This document shows, piece by piece, positions 44,965 to 54,502 of a stretch of DNA of 64,000 nucleotides (positions are counted from its first letter, which is position 1; every line of letters begins with the position of its first letter). The notes below the pieces were generated by a model. It did not search any database, had not been told where the DNA came from, and saw only the letters and a program-made list of their open reading frames with translations. A program made the position numbers and the translations under genes. The DNA comes from Alteromonas genovensis (GTDB taxonomy: Bacteria; Pseudomonadota; Gammaproteobacteria; Enterobacterales; Alteromonadaceae): assembly GCF_010500895.1 (NCBI RefSeq), contig NZ_JAAAWO010000007.1, forward strand, positions 62,001-126,000, in the 5' to 3' direction.

Positions 44965-45786
44965 TTAGTTTTTTAGTTTGCCGTCGCTTTCATTCGTTGC
45001 GGCGAACCAAATCAAGAGGCCAAATGCAATTTTGTTAACTACGTCTGCTAAGTTATAGATAATGTTAAGCGAATCTGCATCTGCAGCACCCACTAGGTAA
45101 CCCATTACATAGCCAATTGGATAAATTGCCCAACCGATAGTTACAACCCAACGCATTGCGCCATATGCATATTTTACTGCATCACTTGCATGGGCTTCTG
45201 CTGCTTTACCCGCCTCACCAAGGAATACTTCGTACAAAATGTAGAACCAACCAAGCATACCAATTACGAAGCCAAGCGTAAGGTCCATATATCCTGCTTC
45301 GCCAAGATACCCAGGAATTAGCATGACCAATGTACCGATAAGCAGACGCCAGAATATGCCCGCTGTTGCTACGCCAATCGCACGTAATATTAAGTAGAAT
45401 TCAATCATTAGCAGTGGCACTGTTAGAAGCCAATCTATGTAACGATACACTGTTGGTGTTTCACCCGTTGCTACCCACACGTCGCGCATGTAGAAGTAGT
45501 GCACTGCGGCGATAAACGTAACTAGCGCCGACACGGTTAAGGATGTTTTCCATTTTGCCGTTACGGCTTGCGTTTCCCATAGGAAAAACACGGTTGAAGC
45601 CATAAGTGCCATGGAAATTAGCCAGAATGAAATTCCAACGAAATCATCAGGCTCAAGGTTGGCGGCCGCGTGGGCCATCGTTGGAGTTAAAAGCAATAAA
45701 CCGCCTGTGGCGAGCATTTTGCCTTTCATTCCGAGTTTACCCACGTTTTTACACATATCTGAGATGGAGCTAAAGTTTATCTTCAT
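44965..45786 (-). CDS. Proteorhodopsin, green-tuned light-driven proton pump
   Basis: Seven-helix retinal protein of the inner membrane. 273 aa; numbering is offset by 21 from the original marine GPR. His96 (H75), proton acceptor Asp118 (D97) in RYIDWLLTVPLL, Thr122 (T101), proton donor Glu129 (E108) and Schiff-base Lys252 (K231) in ADVVNKIAFG give the DTE pump set. Leu126 at the 105 position predicts green absorption. The N-terminus is about 20 residues longer than GPR before the hydrophobic MLATGGLLLLTPTMAHA signal segment; GAGAG precedes the ATG. Retinal comes from the downstream crtE-I-B-Y-blh genes. Confidence 0.97.
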   Translation of the reverse strand: MKINFSSISDMCKNVGKLGMKGKMLATGGLLLLTPTMAHAAANLEPDDFVGISFWLISMALMASTVFFLWETQAVTAKWKTSLTVSALVTFIAAVHYFYMRDVWVATGETPTVYRYIDWLLTVPLLMIEFYLILRAIGVATAGIFWRLLIGTLVMLIPGYLGEAGYMDLTLGFVIGMLGWFYILYEVFLGEAGKAAEAHASDAVKYAYGAMRWVVTIGWAIYPIGYVMGYLVGAADADSLNIIYNLADVVNKIAFGLLIWFAATNESDGKLKN

Positions 45787-45834
45787 TATTTTTCTCTCAC
45801 ATTCATCACTGAGTTTAGGTTGACGCTGAGCATT

Positions 45835-45872
45835 TTAACAATTACTTAACGTAACATTAGGTAATTGATTAA
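45835..45872. promoter_or_regulatory. Inverted repeat upstream of proteorhodopsin
   Basis: TTAACAATTAC (45835-45845) and GTAATTGATTAA (45861-45872) are inverted arms with a single inserted base, 7 bp perfect at the core (CAATTAC/GTAATTG). Position about 50-85 bp before the proteorhodopsin start, in the spacer shared with a divergent small ORF, suits an operator. No factor is identified. Confidence 0.45.
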
Positions 45873-45988
45873 CAACTTTTGGGATCAGAACATCACTCCG
45901 ATTTCTGCTAATATTAAAAAACATTAATAAGAACTATGTTTAGGCTGTATTTTCGTACACATTTATTAATTAAAATCAGGAAAGTATT

Positions 45989-46153
45989 ATGAAATTCTTT
46001 AAACTAGGCTTTGCCGCTGTAGTAATTGTGTCTTTAATATCTTTGGCGTGGTACTTCGTGCGTCAACAGCAGTTTTTAATGGTGGGAGTACCTACCGCAT
46101 TGTTACTCACTATCATCATTGTGATGATCATGCGGCAGGAAAAAGTTGAGTAG
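45989..46153 (+). CDS. 54-residue two-helix membrane protein
   Basis: ATG at 45989 with CAGGAAAG upstream, TAG at 46151. Translation: MKFFKLGFAAVVIVSLISLA opens the first helix (about 5-22), WYFVRQQQ is a short polar turn, FLMVGVPTALLLTIIIVMIM forms the second helix (about 29-48), and RQEKVE the tail. A basic start, clean hydrophobic periodicity and ribosome site support a real gene. It is divergent from proteorhodopsin over about 200 bp, so the two may be co-regulated. No family recognised. Confidence 0.65.
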   Translation: MKFFKLGFAAVVIVSLISLAWYFVRQQQFLMVGVPTALLLTIIIVMIMRQEKVE

Positions 46154-46197
46154 ATGAAAACGAGTAGCTTTTGTTTAGCTGCTTAGCTGTTTAGTGC

Positions 46198-46872
46198 TTA
46201 CTCAAAACCGTGGTAGGTCACAAAATCTGCGTTGTCTGCGCGGGTAGAGCGAACAGAGTTAGCAGGAAAATCAGGGTCTGGATAGCCAAGCGCTATACAG
46301 ATCATAATGGCTTCATTGTCTGGGATATTGGCGTGCTTGTGCACCACGTCAGACTGCATAATGCCCTGTCCGTTAATCACGCACCCCAAGCCTAAGTCCC
46401 ACGCGGCCAATACAATACCGTAGGCTAAAGAGCCTAAGCCGAACTGAGTAATTCCTGCAGGCTCAAGCGTTTTGTCGTAAGTCAGCACTAAGGATACAGG
46501 TGCATCGAATTGACGAAAACCGCGCATCATCCAGTCCATTCGCTTTTCTTTGTCTTCGCGAGTTATGCCCATGACGTCAAACAGCTGAACGGCGACATCG
46601 ATTTGTCGCTGGCGGTGAATACCCTCGTAGTCTTCCTTATAAGGAAAATCCCGCTTATGGGGCTTTCCTGCAAGTGTATTCTCTGTATTACCTTCGCGTA
46701 TTTTATCTAAAACATCGCCAGTAACAGCGTGTATCTTCCACGTTTGTGTGTTGTAAGAAGAAGGCGCCCACTTAGCCGCGTTGATAATAGAATCTACGGT
46801 TGCTTTTGACACAGGCTGCTTTGTGAAGCCGCGGACACTCTTTCTTGAAGCGGCAAATTCTGCAAAATTCAT
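46198..46872 (-). CDS. Nitroreductase-family FMN oxidoreductase
   Basis: 224 aa. FMN-binding motif SRKSVRGFTKQPV at the start, AAKWAPSSYNTQTWKIHAV, then the dimer/flavin region GLGSLAYGIVLAAWDLGLGC and ALGYPDPDFPAN. It fits NfnB/PnbA-like nitroreductases that reduce nitroaromatics or quinones with NAD(P)H. The natural substrate is unknown. Monocistronic on the minus strand. Confidence 0.9.
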   Translation of the reverse strand: MNFAEFAASRKSVRGFTKQPVSKATVDSIINAAKWAPSSYNTQTWKIHAVTGDVLDKIREGNTENTLAGKPHKRDFPYKEDYEGIHRQRQIDVAVQLFDVMGITREDKEKRMDWMMRGFRQFDAPVSLVLTYDKTLEPAGITQFGLGSLAYGIVLAAWDLGLGCVINGQGIMQSDVVHKHANIPDNEAIMICIALGYPDPDFPANSVRSTRADNADFVTYHGFE

Positions 46873-47009
46873 AAGACTCTCGCTTACTCTATGTTATTAC
46901 AAATTATTAACATAGAGTAAACGCTGAACATCCCGTGATGCAATGCAAAAGGCACACATAAACGATTGATTATAGTTATATATATCTATCGCTTTTTAGC
47001 GTACCCACC

Positions 47010-48965
47010 CTACAGCTTAAACTGTCCGACGAGGTCGTTAAGATCATCAGATAACGACAGCAAGTTTTCAGCGTTGTTCGATAAGCCCTGCGACGCCTTG
47101 CTTACCTCTGAGGTTGAAGCCTGCATTCCTACAATGTTTTTACTTATCTCTTCTGACACTTGATATTGCTGTTCAGCAGCTGTGGCAATTTGCGTGATTT
47201 GATTCATAATTTGCTGCACTAGCAGCCCAATTTTCTCAAAGGTTTCGCTTGCCTCATTTGACTGCGTGGTAGCCTGCTCTGATTGTTCAAGACTTGTCGT
47301 CATTTTCGCTGATACAAATCGCGTGCGCTCTACAAGCTTGTTGAGCATGCTATCAATTTCTTCTGTTGCACCGTGTGAACGTTTTGCAAGGGTTCTAACC
47401 TCATCGGCGACCACGGCAAACCCTCTACCCTGCTCACCGGCTCTGGCGGACTCTATGGCGGCGTTTAGTGCTAATAAATTTGTTTGTTCAGCAATATCTC
47501 GAATGACATTAAGAATTTTATTGATATTGCCACTTTCGTTTTCAAGCTCATCAGTAGCCGATGATGCATCACGCATCAATGTCATCAATTGCTCAACCTG
47601 AACCACTGTATTTTTAATGATAGAGCGGCCGTTTTGACTTGCATTATCAGTTTGCTCTGTCGCATCCTGAGTTGATATACAGCTTCTGGCTACTTCTTGC
47701 GCTGCCGCGGCCATTTGATTGGTGGCAGTAGCAGTGTGCTCTATTGATTGTTCCTGTTTTTCACTTGCTTGATTGAGCGACTCAGCTACTGCTTTAAAGT
47801 CTTGAGACGAACTGTGCAGCGTTTGTGCTTGGGCCTTTATTTGACTGATCAAATCGCCGATAGAGTTCATAAACTGATTAAAGTAATTAGCAAGCTCACC
47901 AATTTCATCCCGTGTTTTAACGTCTAAACGCTGGGTTAAATCTCCTTTTCCGTCAGCGATTTCTTTTAAGCTTCGACTAATATGCAAAATAGGCGCAACA
48001 ATTTTATCGGCGAGCAGCACACCAAGCACACTGCACAGCACTAGCATTACAACAAGTACAATCATCATGGTGGTCACAATGTTTCTTGCCGGTGCTTCAA
48101 TATCTGAACTTTCAATTACCCCAATAAACTGCCACTTCAAATTAGGAGAGCTGTATTTGGTAACCGTCACCTCACCCTCTTTGGTATCCACAGAAAACGT
48201 ATTGTCTCTTTGTGTTTGCAACGCTTTGTACATGGCTAAATTTTGCAACTCACTCACGTTTTTAAAGTTATTGCTCTTATTGCGTGGGTCAGCCAGTACC
48301 ACACCATTATCGTCAACTAAGATAACGTATCCCGACTCGCCAATTTTAACATCGTTAACCAGTCGCGTTAGTGTATCTAAGGTCACGTCAATAGACTGCA
48401 CGCCTATTACACTGCCGCTGTCAGACTCTATTGTGGTGGCAATGGAAATCATCGGTCCGCCAGACACCCCTTGATAAGGTGAGGTAATAATCGCCTCACC
48501 CCCCGCTTGCTTTGCCTGCTCGTACCAAGGCCGCTTGCGAGGGTCGTAATTGGTCATAGGTTCAGCAGGATATTGAATAAAGCCCCCCGTCTCTGTTCCC
48601 ATGTAGACATTCAGTAAATTGGGATGCTTTTCTCGAAACTGACCGTGAAACTCATAAATGTTTCTTTCTATATCCCCGTTACTCAGGGGGGTCATGTCTG
48701 CAGAGCGGTTTATGTAGTTGGTAATTGAGGTATTTGCCGCTGACTTTACTCTCACGTCGTCAGAAAGGTAGCGAACGTGCTCTTTCATTCCTTCAAAAAA
48801 CAATTCAAACGCATTATCTATTTGTTTTATTTCTTGGGATGCACTATTGACAAAGTAATTGCGAGATTGTGTAAAGGTTTGCACTGTCGTTGTTACAACT
48901 AAAACAATGATAGGGACGGTTACAGCGACTAAAAATGCAGTTATCAGCTTACTTCTTATTTTCAT
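47010..48965 (-). CDS. Methyl-accepting chemotaxis protein with dCache sensor
   Basis: 651 aa. TM1 about 7-29; double Cache domain (about 35-280; [17 protein letters not shown] and [17 protein letters not shown] are the dCache_1 signature with the Arg-Trp-Tyr ligand motif); TM2 about 292-315; HAMP; signalling domain with [20 protein letters not shown] tip. The RPWY motif is typical of sensors for amino acids or related small molecules; the ligand is unconfirmed. Separate from the other receptor at 30-32 kb, which has a different sensor. Confidence 0.93.
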   Translation of the reverse strand: MKIRSKLITAFLVAVTVPIIVLVVTTTVQTFTQSRNYFVNSASQEIKQIDNAFELFFEGMKEHVRYLSDDVRVKSAANTSITNYINRSADMTPLSNGDIERNIYEFHGQFREKHPNLLNVYMGTETGGFIQYPAEPMTNYDPRKRPWYEQAKQAGGEAIITSPYQGVSGGPMISIATTIESDSGSVIGVQSIDVTLDTLTRLVNDVKIGESGYVILVDDNGVVLADPRNKSNNFKNVSELQNLAMYKALQTQRDNTFSVDTKEGEVTVTKYSSPNLKWQFIGVIESSDIEAPARNIVTTMMIVLVVMLVLCSVLGVLLADKIVAPILHISRSLKEIADGKGDLTQRLDVKTRDEIGELANYFNQFMNSIGDLISQIKAQAQTLHSSSQDFKAVAESLNQASEKQEQSIEHTATATNQMAAAAQEVARSCISTQDATEQTDNASQNGRSIIKNTVVQVEQLMTLMRDASSATDELENESGNINKILNVIRDIAEQTNLLALNAAIESARAGEQGRGFAVVADEVRTLAKRSHGATEEIDSMLNKLVERTRFVSAKMTTSLEQSEQATTQSNEASETFEKIGLLVQQIMNQITQIATAAEQQYQVSEEISKNIVGMQASTSEVSKASQGLSNNAENLLSLSDDLNDLVGQFKL

Positions 48966-49316
48966 CTGCCACTTCTCTTTACGTTGCGTTAAACGGGGTT
49001 ACCAAGTAATGGTCACCGCGGAAGGCGTGTACGGATAACCTTACCAGTAAAGATGGTTTTTCGTAAGTATGGGAGAAGGTTTTGTGAAATTTCTGCTTAG
49101 GTTTTCGTTAATCCTATCGTTATCGCACTTAAAACTGCAGATTGAAGCTGGGATTAAAACAAAGAGTAGCACCTAATTTAGGCGCTAGCTTAGACGTTAC
49201 GCCTCACAGGTAAGAAAGCGACGGGGCTCGCTAATATGCTTAGAATAACGCGTTTTTTCATGCTCTGTACGGCATTACACACGTGTTGAAGCCCCGTCTC
49301 TGGCGATACTATTGAA
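48966..49316. other. Intergenic region between the chemoreceptor and RND genes
   Basis: 351 bp. It contains an inverted repeat GACGGGGCT (49220-49228) / AGCCCCGTC (49290-49298) with a 61-base loop just after the RND gene stop, possibly a weak terminator stem, and a 30-codon GTG frame (49084-49176) that I do not call. Confidence 0.6.
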
Positions 49317-52300
49317 TTAACTTTGTGCGTTTTTTCCTTTCACTAGCCCCTTCATGTCTTTACCGTAGCCTCTAAAGTACCGCTTTATATCCTCGAGAAT
49401 GAGGTAGTTTAGCGGCACAATAAATAGAGTGATCACGGTCGCAAACAAAATACCAAAACCTAGGCTCACCGCCATCGGAATAAGAAACTGAGCTTGAGTA
49501 GACTTTTCAAATAACAGCGGCATCAGCCCCGCGAAAGTCGTCAGCGATGTAAGTAATACAGGCCTGAAGCGTCGACCACCAGCATCATAAACCGCTTTTT
49601 TAAGGGCAATGCCTTCAAGACGCTTTTGATTTATATAGTCTACCAATACTAATGAGTCGTTCACCACAACCCCCGACAGCGCGAGCATACCCATAAAGCT
49701 TAAAAGCGTTAGGTCCATGCCCATGATCCAGTGACCAATTACCGCGCCAACAAGGCCAAAAGGAATAACAGACATCACAATTATCGGCTGAGAATAGGAC
49801 TTAAACGGAATGGCTAACAAAATATAAATCAGTATTGCCAAACCTGCTCCTCCTACAATTAGCCCTTGAGACGACTCTTCTTGGTCTCGTGCTTCACCTG
49901 CCATTTCAAAACTCACGCCAGGGTACTGACCTAACTGCTCAGATAACCAATCGTTTAGTTCTGACTGCACCAGCGTTAAGTCACCGTTCTTTTTATCAAA
50001 ATCTGCGGTAACCGATAGGGTTCTTTGTCTGTCTACCCGCAAAATGCTGTCTGGGCTAAACCCTGGGATCACATCTGCCACTTGCCAAAGCGGCACTTCT
50101 TGGTTTGGCCCAATGCGGATCATCATTTGTTCGAGGGTTTCAATAGACTGTCTAGCTTGAAGTGGGTAACGCACCATCACGCGTACCTCTTCTCGGCCTC
50201 GCTGAATGCGTTGAATTTCAAACCCAAACACCGCTTGCCTAACTTGCCTTGCCACTGTGTTTAAGTCTAACCCTAACAGTCGGGCTTCGGGTTTTAATTC
50301 AAGCTGAAGTTCTTCTTTACCATCTGACAACGAGTCTTCAATATCAAAAACAGCCGCATATTCACCCATTTTTGTTTTCAGCTTTTCACCAAGCTCGTTT
50401 AATGCATTGGTGTCTCTGCCTTTAAGCTCAACATCTACGGGCGAGCCGCCCCATCCACCAATTTCAGCGCGATAGTTAAGCTGTTCCGCACCAGCAATTT
50501 GGCCAACGCGTTTGCGCCATTCGTTAACCACTTCTCGTGTAGATACGTCTACCGTGCGTTTTTCAGGCGGCACCAGATCAATTTGCACTCTACCTGTGGT
50601 TGAATTTCTTCCACCACTCACGGAGTAAATATTTCGAATGACTGACTCGCCAGTATCTTCATCAAGATACTCCTCGCGAAGTGCTTGAGCGTGACCCGTG
50701 ATAGATTTTACGATGCGATCCGTGCTTTCAAATGCCGTCCCCGCAGGCATCACTAAGGTAGCGGTTGCCACCTCACTTTGAACTCTTGGGAAGAAAACAA
50801 ACTTGGTTTGCCCACTGGCGATAGAGCCTATAATAATTACCAGCACTGAAAACATGAGTACCCACGATGCATAGCGCCACTGCATTGCGCGCGCTAATAC
50901 AGGTTGATACGCTCGTTCAATAAGCACTTCTAGAGAGCGAGCAACCTTCTTTTGAATTTCTGACAGTTTTGAGGCAGGTTTGTCGCCACGGGGTTTCACA
51001 TGCTTTAAGTGAGCGGGCAAAATAAATTTCGATTCAATCAAAGAAAACAGCAATACAGGGATGATTACAAACGGAATAGCGGCATACCAACTTCCCCTTC
51101 CTGTTTGAAACGCGAGTGGCAAGAAAGCCGCCGCGGTAGTCAAAATACCAAACGTAACCGGAACCGCAACTTCTTGCGTGCCTTTAATGGCCGCATCGAG
51201 AGGGTTTTCGCCACGTTCTAAATGAGCATAAACATTTTCACCGGTAACAATGGCATCGTCCACCACTATGCCTAACACCAGAATAAAGGCGAATAGACTC
51301 ATTAAGTTAAGGGTAACGTCGAACACAGGCATCAGTAAGAATGCCCCCATAAAACTCATGGGAATACCTAAACATACCCAAAACGCTACCGATGGACGTA
51401 AAAATAGGGCAAGTAAGGTGATCACTAATAGCGCCCCCTGCCATGCACTAGTCGATAACGTAGCGAGGCGGGCTTTAATTGGCTCACTTCTGTCTCGCCA
51501 AAAATCTAAACTTAAGCCTTCGGGCATTTGCGATTGTTTTGCTACTACGTAATCTTTTACCGCTTGGGTAACTTCAATAATACTTTCATCACCAGTGCGA
51601 AACACCTCTACTTCCACAGCTGGCATTCCGTTAAACCGTGTTTTAAGGGGCGTTTCTTCAAAGGCATCCACGATATTAGCCAGGTCACCTAGCTTAATCA
51701 TTGTGCCGTCTTGAGTGGTGACTATAGGAATATTTGCATATTCATCAGCGTTATAGGCTTGGCCTCTGCTACGTATGAAAATATCACCGCCTTCAGTTTT
51801 AAGGTTACCTGCTGACACATCGGTTGCGTTTTGACGAATAACGGTAGCAACCTGCTCTAACGTTAAGTCGTACTTTCTTAGCACCAACTCTTGAATTTCA
51901 ATAGAAATTTCAAAGGGAAGCGTTCCCCCCACTTCAACTTGAGAGATTTCGTTTATGGCTGCCAATTCATCGCGCACTGTGTCTGCTAATCGGCGCAGCG
52001 TTATGGGGTCGTAATCGCCATATAGCACTACACCAATGGCGTCTCGTCGCCATTGGGGCACCTGAATAAGTAAATTCTCAGCATCAACCGGAAAATTATT
52101 GATGGCGTCCACTTTTATTTTTACATCATCAAGCATTTCCCTAACGTTATACCCTTCCTCAACTTCGATAGTGACAGATGCACTACCCTCACTGCTTGAT
52201 GAATTAAGTTCTCGTATTCCCTCTAGGTCTTGAACCGCCTCTTCAATACGTATGGTGATCCCTTCCTCTACTTCCTGAGGCGATGCGCCAGGCAGAGACA

Positions 52301-52442
52301 TAGTAACGCGCACGCTGCGCTGTTCAAATTCGGGAAATAAATCAACCGGGATGTGGTTTGATACGACATATAACCCTGAGATAAAAATGACGGCAAGTAA
52401 AATATTAGCCGCCACATCATTTTTAGCAAACCATGCAATCAT
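49317..52442 (-). CDS. RND-family efflux permease
   Basis: 1041 aa, full length for an AcrB/MdtB-type inner-membrane proton antiporter. Twelve helices with two large periplasmic loops; FPEFEQRSVRVTMSLPGASP near the start and GIVVDDAIVTGENVYAHLE in TM4 (the proton-relay Asp pair) and SGVVVNDSLVLVDYIN in TM10. Sequence is closer to the broad heavy RND/HAE-like group than to E. coli AcrB. Preceded by its adaptor with an 11-bp gap; no outer-membrane channel or regulator gene adjacent. Substrate unknown. Confidence 0.93.
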   Translation of the reverse strand: MIAWFAKNDVAANILLAVIFISGLYVVSNHIPVDLFPEFEQRSVRVTMSLPGASPQEVEEGITIRIEEAVQDLEGIRELNSSSSEGSASVTIEVEEGYNVREMLDDVKIKVDAINNFPVDAENLLIQVPQWRRDAIGVVLYGDYDPITLRRLADTVRDELAAINEISQVEVGGTLPFEISIEIQELVLRKYDLTLEQVATVIRQNATDVSAGNLKTEGGDIFIRSRGQAYNADEYANIPIVTTQDGTMIKLGDLANIVDAFEETPLKTRFNGMPAVEVEVFRTGDESIIEVTQAVKDYVVAKQSQMPEGLSLDFWRDRSEPIKARLATLSTSAWQGALLVITLLALFLRPSVAFWVCLGIPMSFMGAFLLMPVFDVTLNLMSLFAFILVLGIVVDDAIVTGENVYAHLERGENPLDAAIKGTQEVAVPVTFGILTTAAAFLPLAFQTGRGSWYAAIPFVIIPVLLFSLIESKFILPAHLKHVKPRGDKPASKLSEIQKKVARSLEVLIERAYQPVLARAMQWRYASWVLMFSVLVIIIGSIASGQTKFVFFPRVQSEVATATLVMPAGTAFESTDRIVKSITGHAQALREEYLDEDTGESVIRNIYSVSGGRNSTTGRVQIDLVPPEKRTVDVSTREVVNEWRKRVGQIAGAEQLNYRAEIGGWGGSPVDVELKGRDTNALNELGEKLKTKMGEYAAVFDIEDSLSDGKEELQLELKPEARLLGLDLNTVARQVRQAVFGFEIQRIQRGREEVRVMVRYPLQARQSIETLEQMMIRIGPNQEVPLWQVADVIPGFSPDSILRVDRQRTLSVTADFDKKNGDLTLVQSELNDWLSEQLGQYPGVSFEMAGEARDQEESSQGLIVGGAGLAILIYILLAIPFKSYSQPIIVMSVIPFGLVGAVIGHWIMGMDLTLLSFMGMLALSGVVVNDSLVLVDYINQKRLEGIALKKAVYDAGGRRFRPVLLTSLTTFAGLMPLLFEKSTQAQFLIPMAVSLGFGILFATVITLFIVPLNYLILEDIKRYFRGYGKDMKGLVKGKNAQS

Positions 52443-52453
52443 GTTGGCAACTC

Positions 52454-53773
52454 CTACTGTTGTTCAGTGTTTTTTGCACTGTCAGCAGTCTTTGCCTGAA
52501 GCGATTTTTTAGCTGACGATGTCTCTGGCAAGCTATCGGCCAGTGACTTCACCTTAGTGCCATCGGGAATGTTGGCTGTAGGGGTAAGAATTAACTGATC
52601 GTTTGGCGTTAACACATTGCTCGCATTGCCAGTAACTTGAGAATTGGTGGCAGAAACAATCACGTTTTTATCGTCGGTCCATAACGGAGTGATGGGTCTT
52701 TTTCTTAGCACCCCTTCATCCACCACACTTACCATATTGTTCTGAGACACAGCTTGGCGAGGAATAACGAACACATCATTGAGTTTCTGCCCTTCGATAC
52801 GAGCACTCAAAAATTGACCTACTCGCAGAGCTGGTCTTTGCTGAGTAGCTTGAAAAGGGGTTTCTACCTGAGCCACAAGAAATAACATACGGGTGGTAGG
52901 GTCGAAAGCGCCTTCACTTCGCACAATCTCGCCTTCCCATTGATAGGTTTTAGTGCCTAAGTCGCCATATAGTCTTACGCGGGGGTTTTGAGCAGAGCCA
53001 GAACCGTTTTCACCTAGGTAAAAGTATTCTAGCTCTGCGGTTTTAATGGGTAACCTTACTTCAACAACGTCGGTACTGTAGATAGACGCGATAGTTTGTG
53101 ATGGAGTCACAACTTGTCCAACATCAATTGACTGACTTAGCACCATGCCATCGAAAGGCGCTTTTATAACGGTTCGTTCAAGATTTAGCTGGGCGCCCAT
53201 TAGCCTTGCCTCTGCTGCGCGAAGCGCCGCTTCTGCCGCAGCAACCTGAGGTTTGCGCAACGCCAAAAGTTTAGCGGCCTCACCTTTAGGCTGCTTGTTC
53301 CATTGTTGCGCTGAAAAGTCGGCTTCAGCCAGTTCTTGCAAGTAGCTTACGTTGGCCTCTGCAACTGCAGATTTTGCAATATCCACTTCAATGCGAAAGT
53401 CCCTGTCTTCTAATCGAACAAGAACATCACCTTTTTTAAATGACGCCCCGGCTCGAATGTTGGGAGCAACCGAGACCACGCGACCGGAAACGTCGGCTAC
53501 AAGCTCAGTTTGTGTGAGCGGTTGCGCCGTGCCGTAAGACTCAATCCATACCTCGTAGTTATCGATAGTGAGATCCATGACATCAACGGCGACTGTGGGA
53601 GCAGCTTGACTTCCTCCCCACTTCCTTGCCTCTGGCTTACTGGAAAACATCGCTCTCACTATTAGTACAGCGATGATGAGGATAAGGATAGAGACGATGA
53701 TATGAGCTATCCAAGGCGCTTTTTTGTTATAAGCCGTTTGTTGATTTTTGTTGTTATTATCGGTGTTAACCAT
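52454..53773 (-). CDS. RND periplasmic adaptor (HlyD/MFP family)
   Basis: 439 aa. One N-terminal helix (about 22-45, HIIVSILILIIAVLIVRAMF), then barrel-sandwich/lipoyl halves (about 90-125 and 205-235: GRVVSVAPNIRAGASFKKGD and VIKAPFDGMVLSQSIDVGQVV), an alpha-helical hairpin (about 130-200, with AAEAALRAAEARL), beta-barrel and membrane-proximal domains. Links the following RND pump to an outer-membrane channel. The C-terminal 45 residues are Ser/Lys/Ala-rich and probably disordered. Confidence 0.92.
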   Translation of the reverse strand: MVNTDNNNKNQQTAYNKKAPWIAHIIVSILILIIAVLIVRAMFSSKPEARKWGGSQAAPTVAVDVMDLTIDNYEVWIESYGTAQPLTQTELVADVSGRVVSVAPNIRAGASFKKGDVLVRLEDRDFRIEVDIAKSAVAEANVSYLQELAEADFSAQQWNKQPKGEAAKLLALRKPQVAAAEAALRAAEARLMGAQLNLERTVIKAPFDGMVLSQSIDVGQVVTPSQTIASIYSTDVVEVRLPIKTAELEYFYLGENGSGSAQNPRVRLYGDLGTKTYQWEGEIVRSEGAFDPTTRMLFLVAQVETPFQATQQRPALRVGQFLSARIEGQKLNDVFVIPRQAVSQNNMVSVVDEGVLRKRPITPLWTDDKNVIVSATNSQVTGNASNVLTPNDQLILTPTANIPDGTKVKSLADSLPETSSAKKSLQAKTADSAKNTEQQ

Positions 53774-53899
53774 ATTTTTACTCCGCGCAGCACGCGCACT
53801 ACATCAGTTTTCTACGACACAGAATACGGCGTTTTAAAAATTTAGGACTGCTATAAGCGATAAAAAGGCGAAAAAGAAGGTTTAACACAAAATAAACAT

Positions 53900-54304
53900 T
53901 TAGCGGGATGATGAGCGTATCTGCGAAAGCCAATGTTGAATTTTTGCCTCGTCTTTATCAATCATAAACGGCATAGTGAGATTTGAAGGCCTATGCGGGG
54001 AGCCTGCATGAACAAATATACTGTTTTCGACAATACCCACCGCTTTGCAACCGGCCTGCTGAAAAGCAAAGTATCCCGCCATCATTTCGCCAATCGCATC
54101 ATGAGTAATGCCCGCAGTTTCTGTAGGACGCTGAAAAAGCACCCATGCATTTAACGATGCGGTTAATGAAAGAATGTCGAGGGTCAGTTTTCGAACACCA
54201 CTTAAGTTAAATCCATCGGCATAATCGCAATATACCGTGTCGCCCTGCAAAGACAGTGAATAATTTCCGTGTGCATTATCTAGGAACATGCTCTGTCGAA
54301 CCAT
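53900..54304 (-). CDS. Hypothetical protein, possibly STAS-like
   Basis: 134 aa, soluble, no signal peptide. Alternating short beta strands and amphipathic helices (YSLSLQGDTVYCDYADGF, VRKLTLDILSLTASLNAWVLFQ) recall SpoIIAA/STAS-like single-domain proteins found in Vibrio and Shewanella, but no diagnostic motif is seen. ATG at 54289 is an alternative start. It stands alone between the adaptor and TolB-like genes. Confidence 0.55.
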   Translation of the reverse strand: MVRQSMFLDNAHGNYSLSLQGDTVYCDYADGFNLSGVRKLTLDILSLTASLNAWVLFQRPTETAGITHDAIGEMMAGYFAFQQAGCKAVGIVENSIFVHAGSPHRPSNLTMPFMIDKDEAKIQHWLSQIRSSSR

Positions 54305-54502
54305 AACGTTTGAGATGACTACTTCACTTAGACTAAAGTATATTGCCAGAAAATTGAGAATGGCAACTTAATTTGAAGATAGCGAGTGATATTAACGACA
54401 ATTCAGTGTGTTACGAGCGCGTAATCACAGATTATTAGTCATGCTGCAATAGGTGTACTAAATGTATGATACAGCAATGCTTGAAAATGCATGTCTCTCT
54501 CA

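Noticed and set aside
49084..49176. 30-codon GTG ORF (MKFLLRFSLILSLSHLKLQI...) with GGAG upstream
   Set aside because: Starts like a signal peptide but is very short, GTG-initiated and lacks a mature domain; treated as chance.
49220..49298. 9-bp inverted repeat with 61-base loop as an insertion-sequence end pair
   Set aside because: No transposase, no target duplication; more likely a weak terminator stem or chance.
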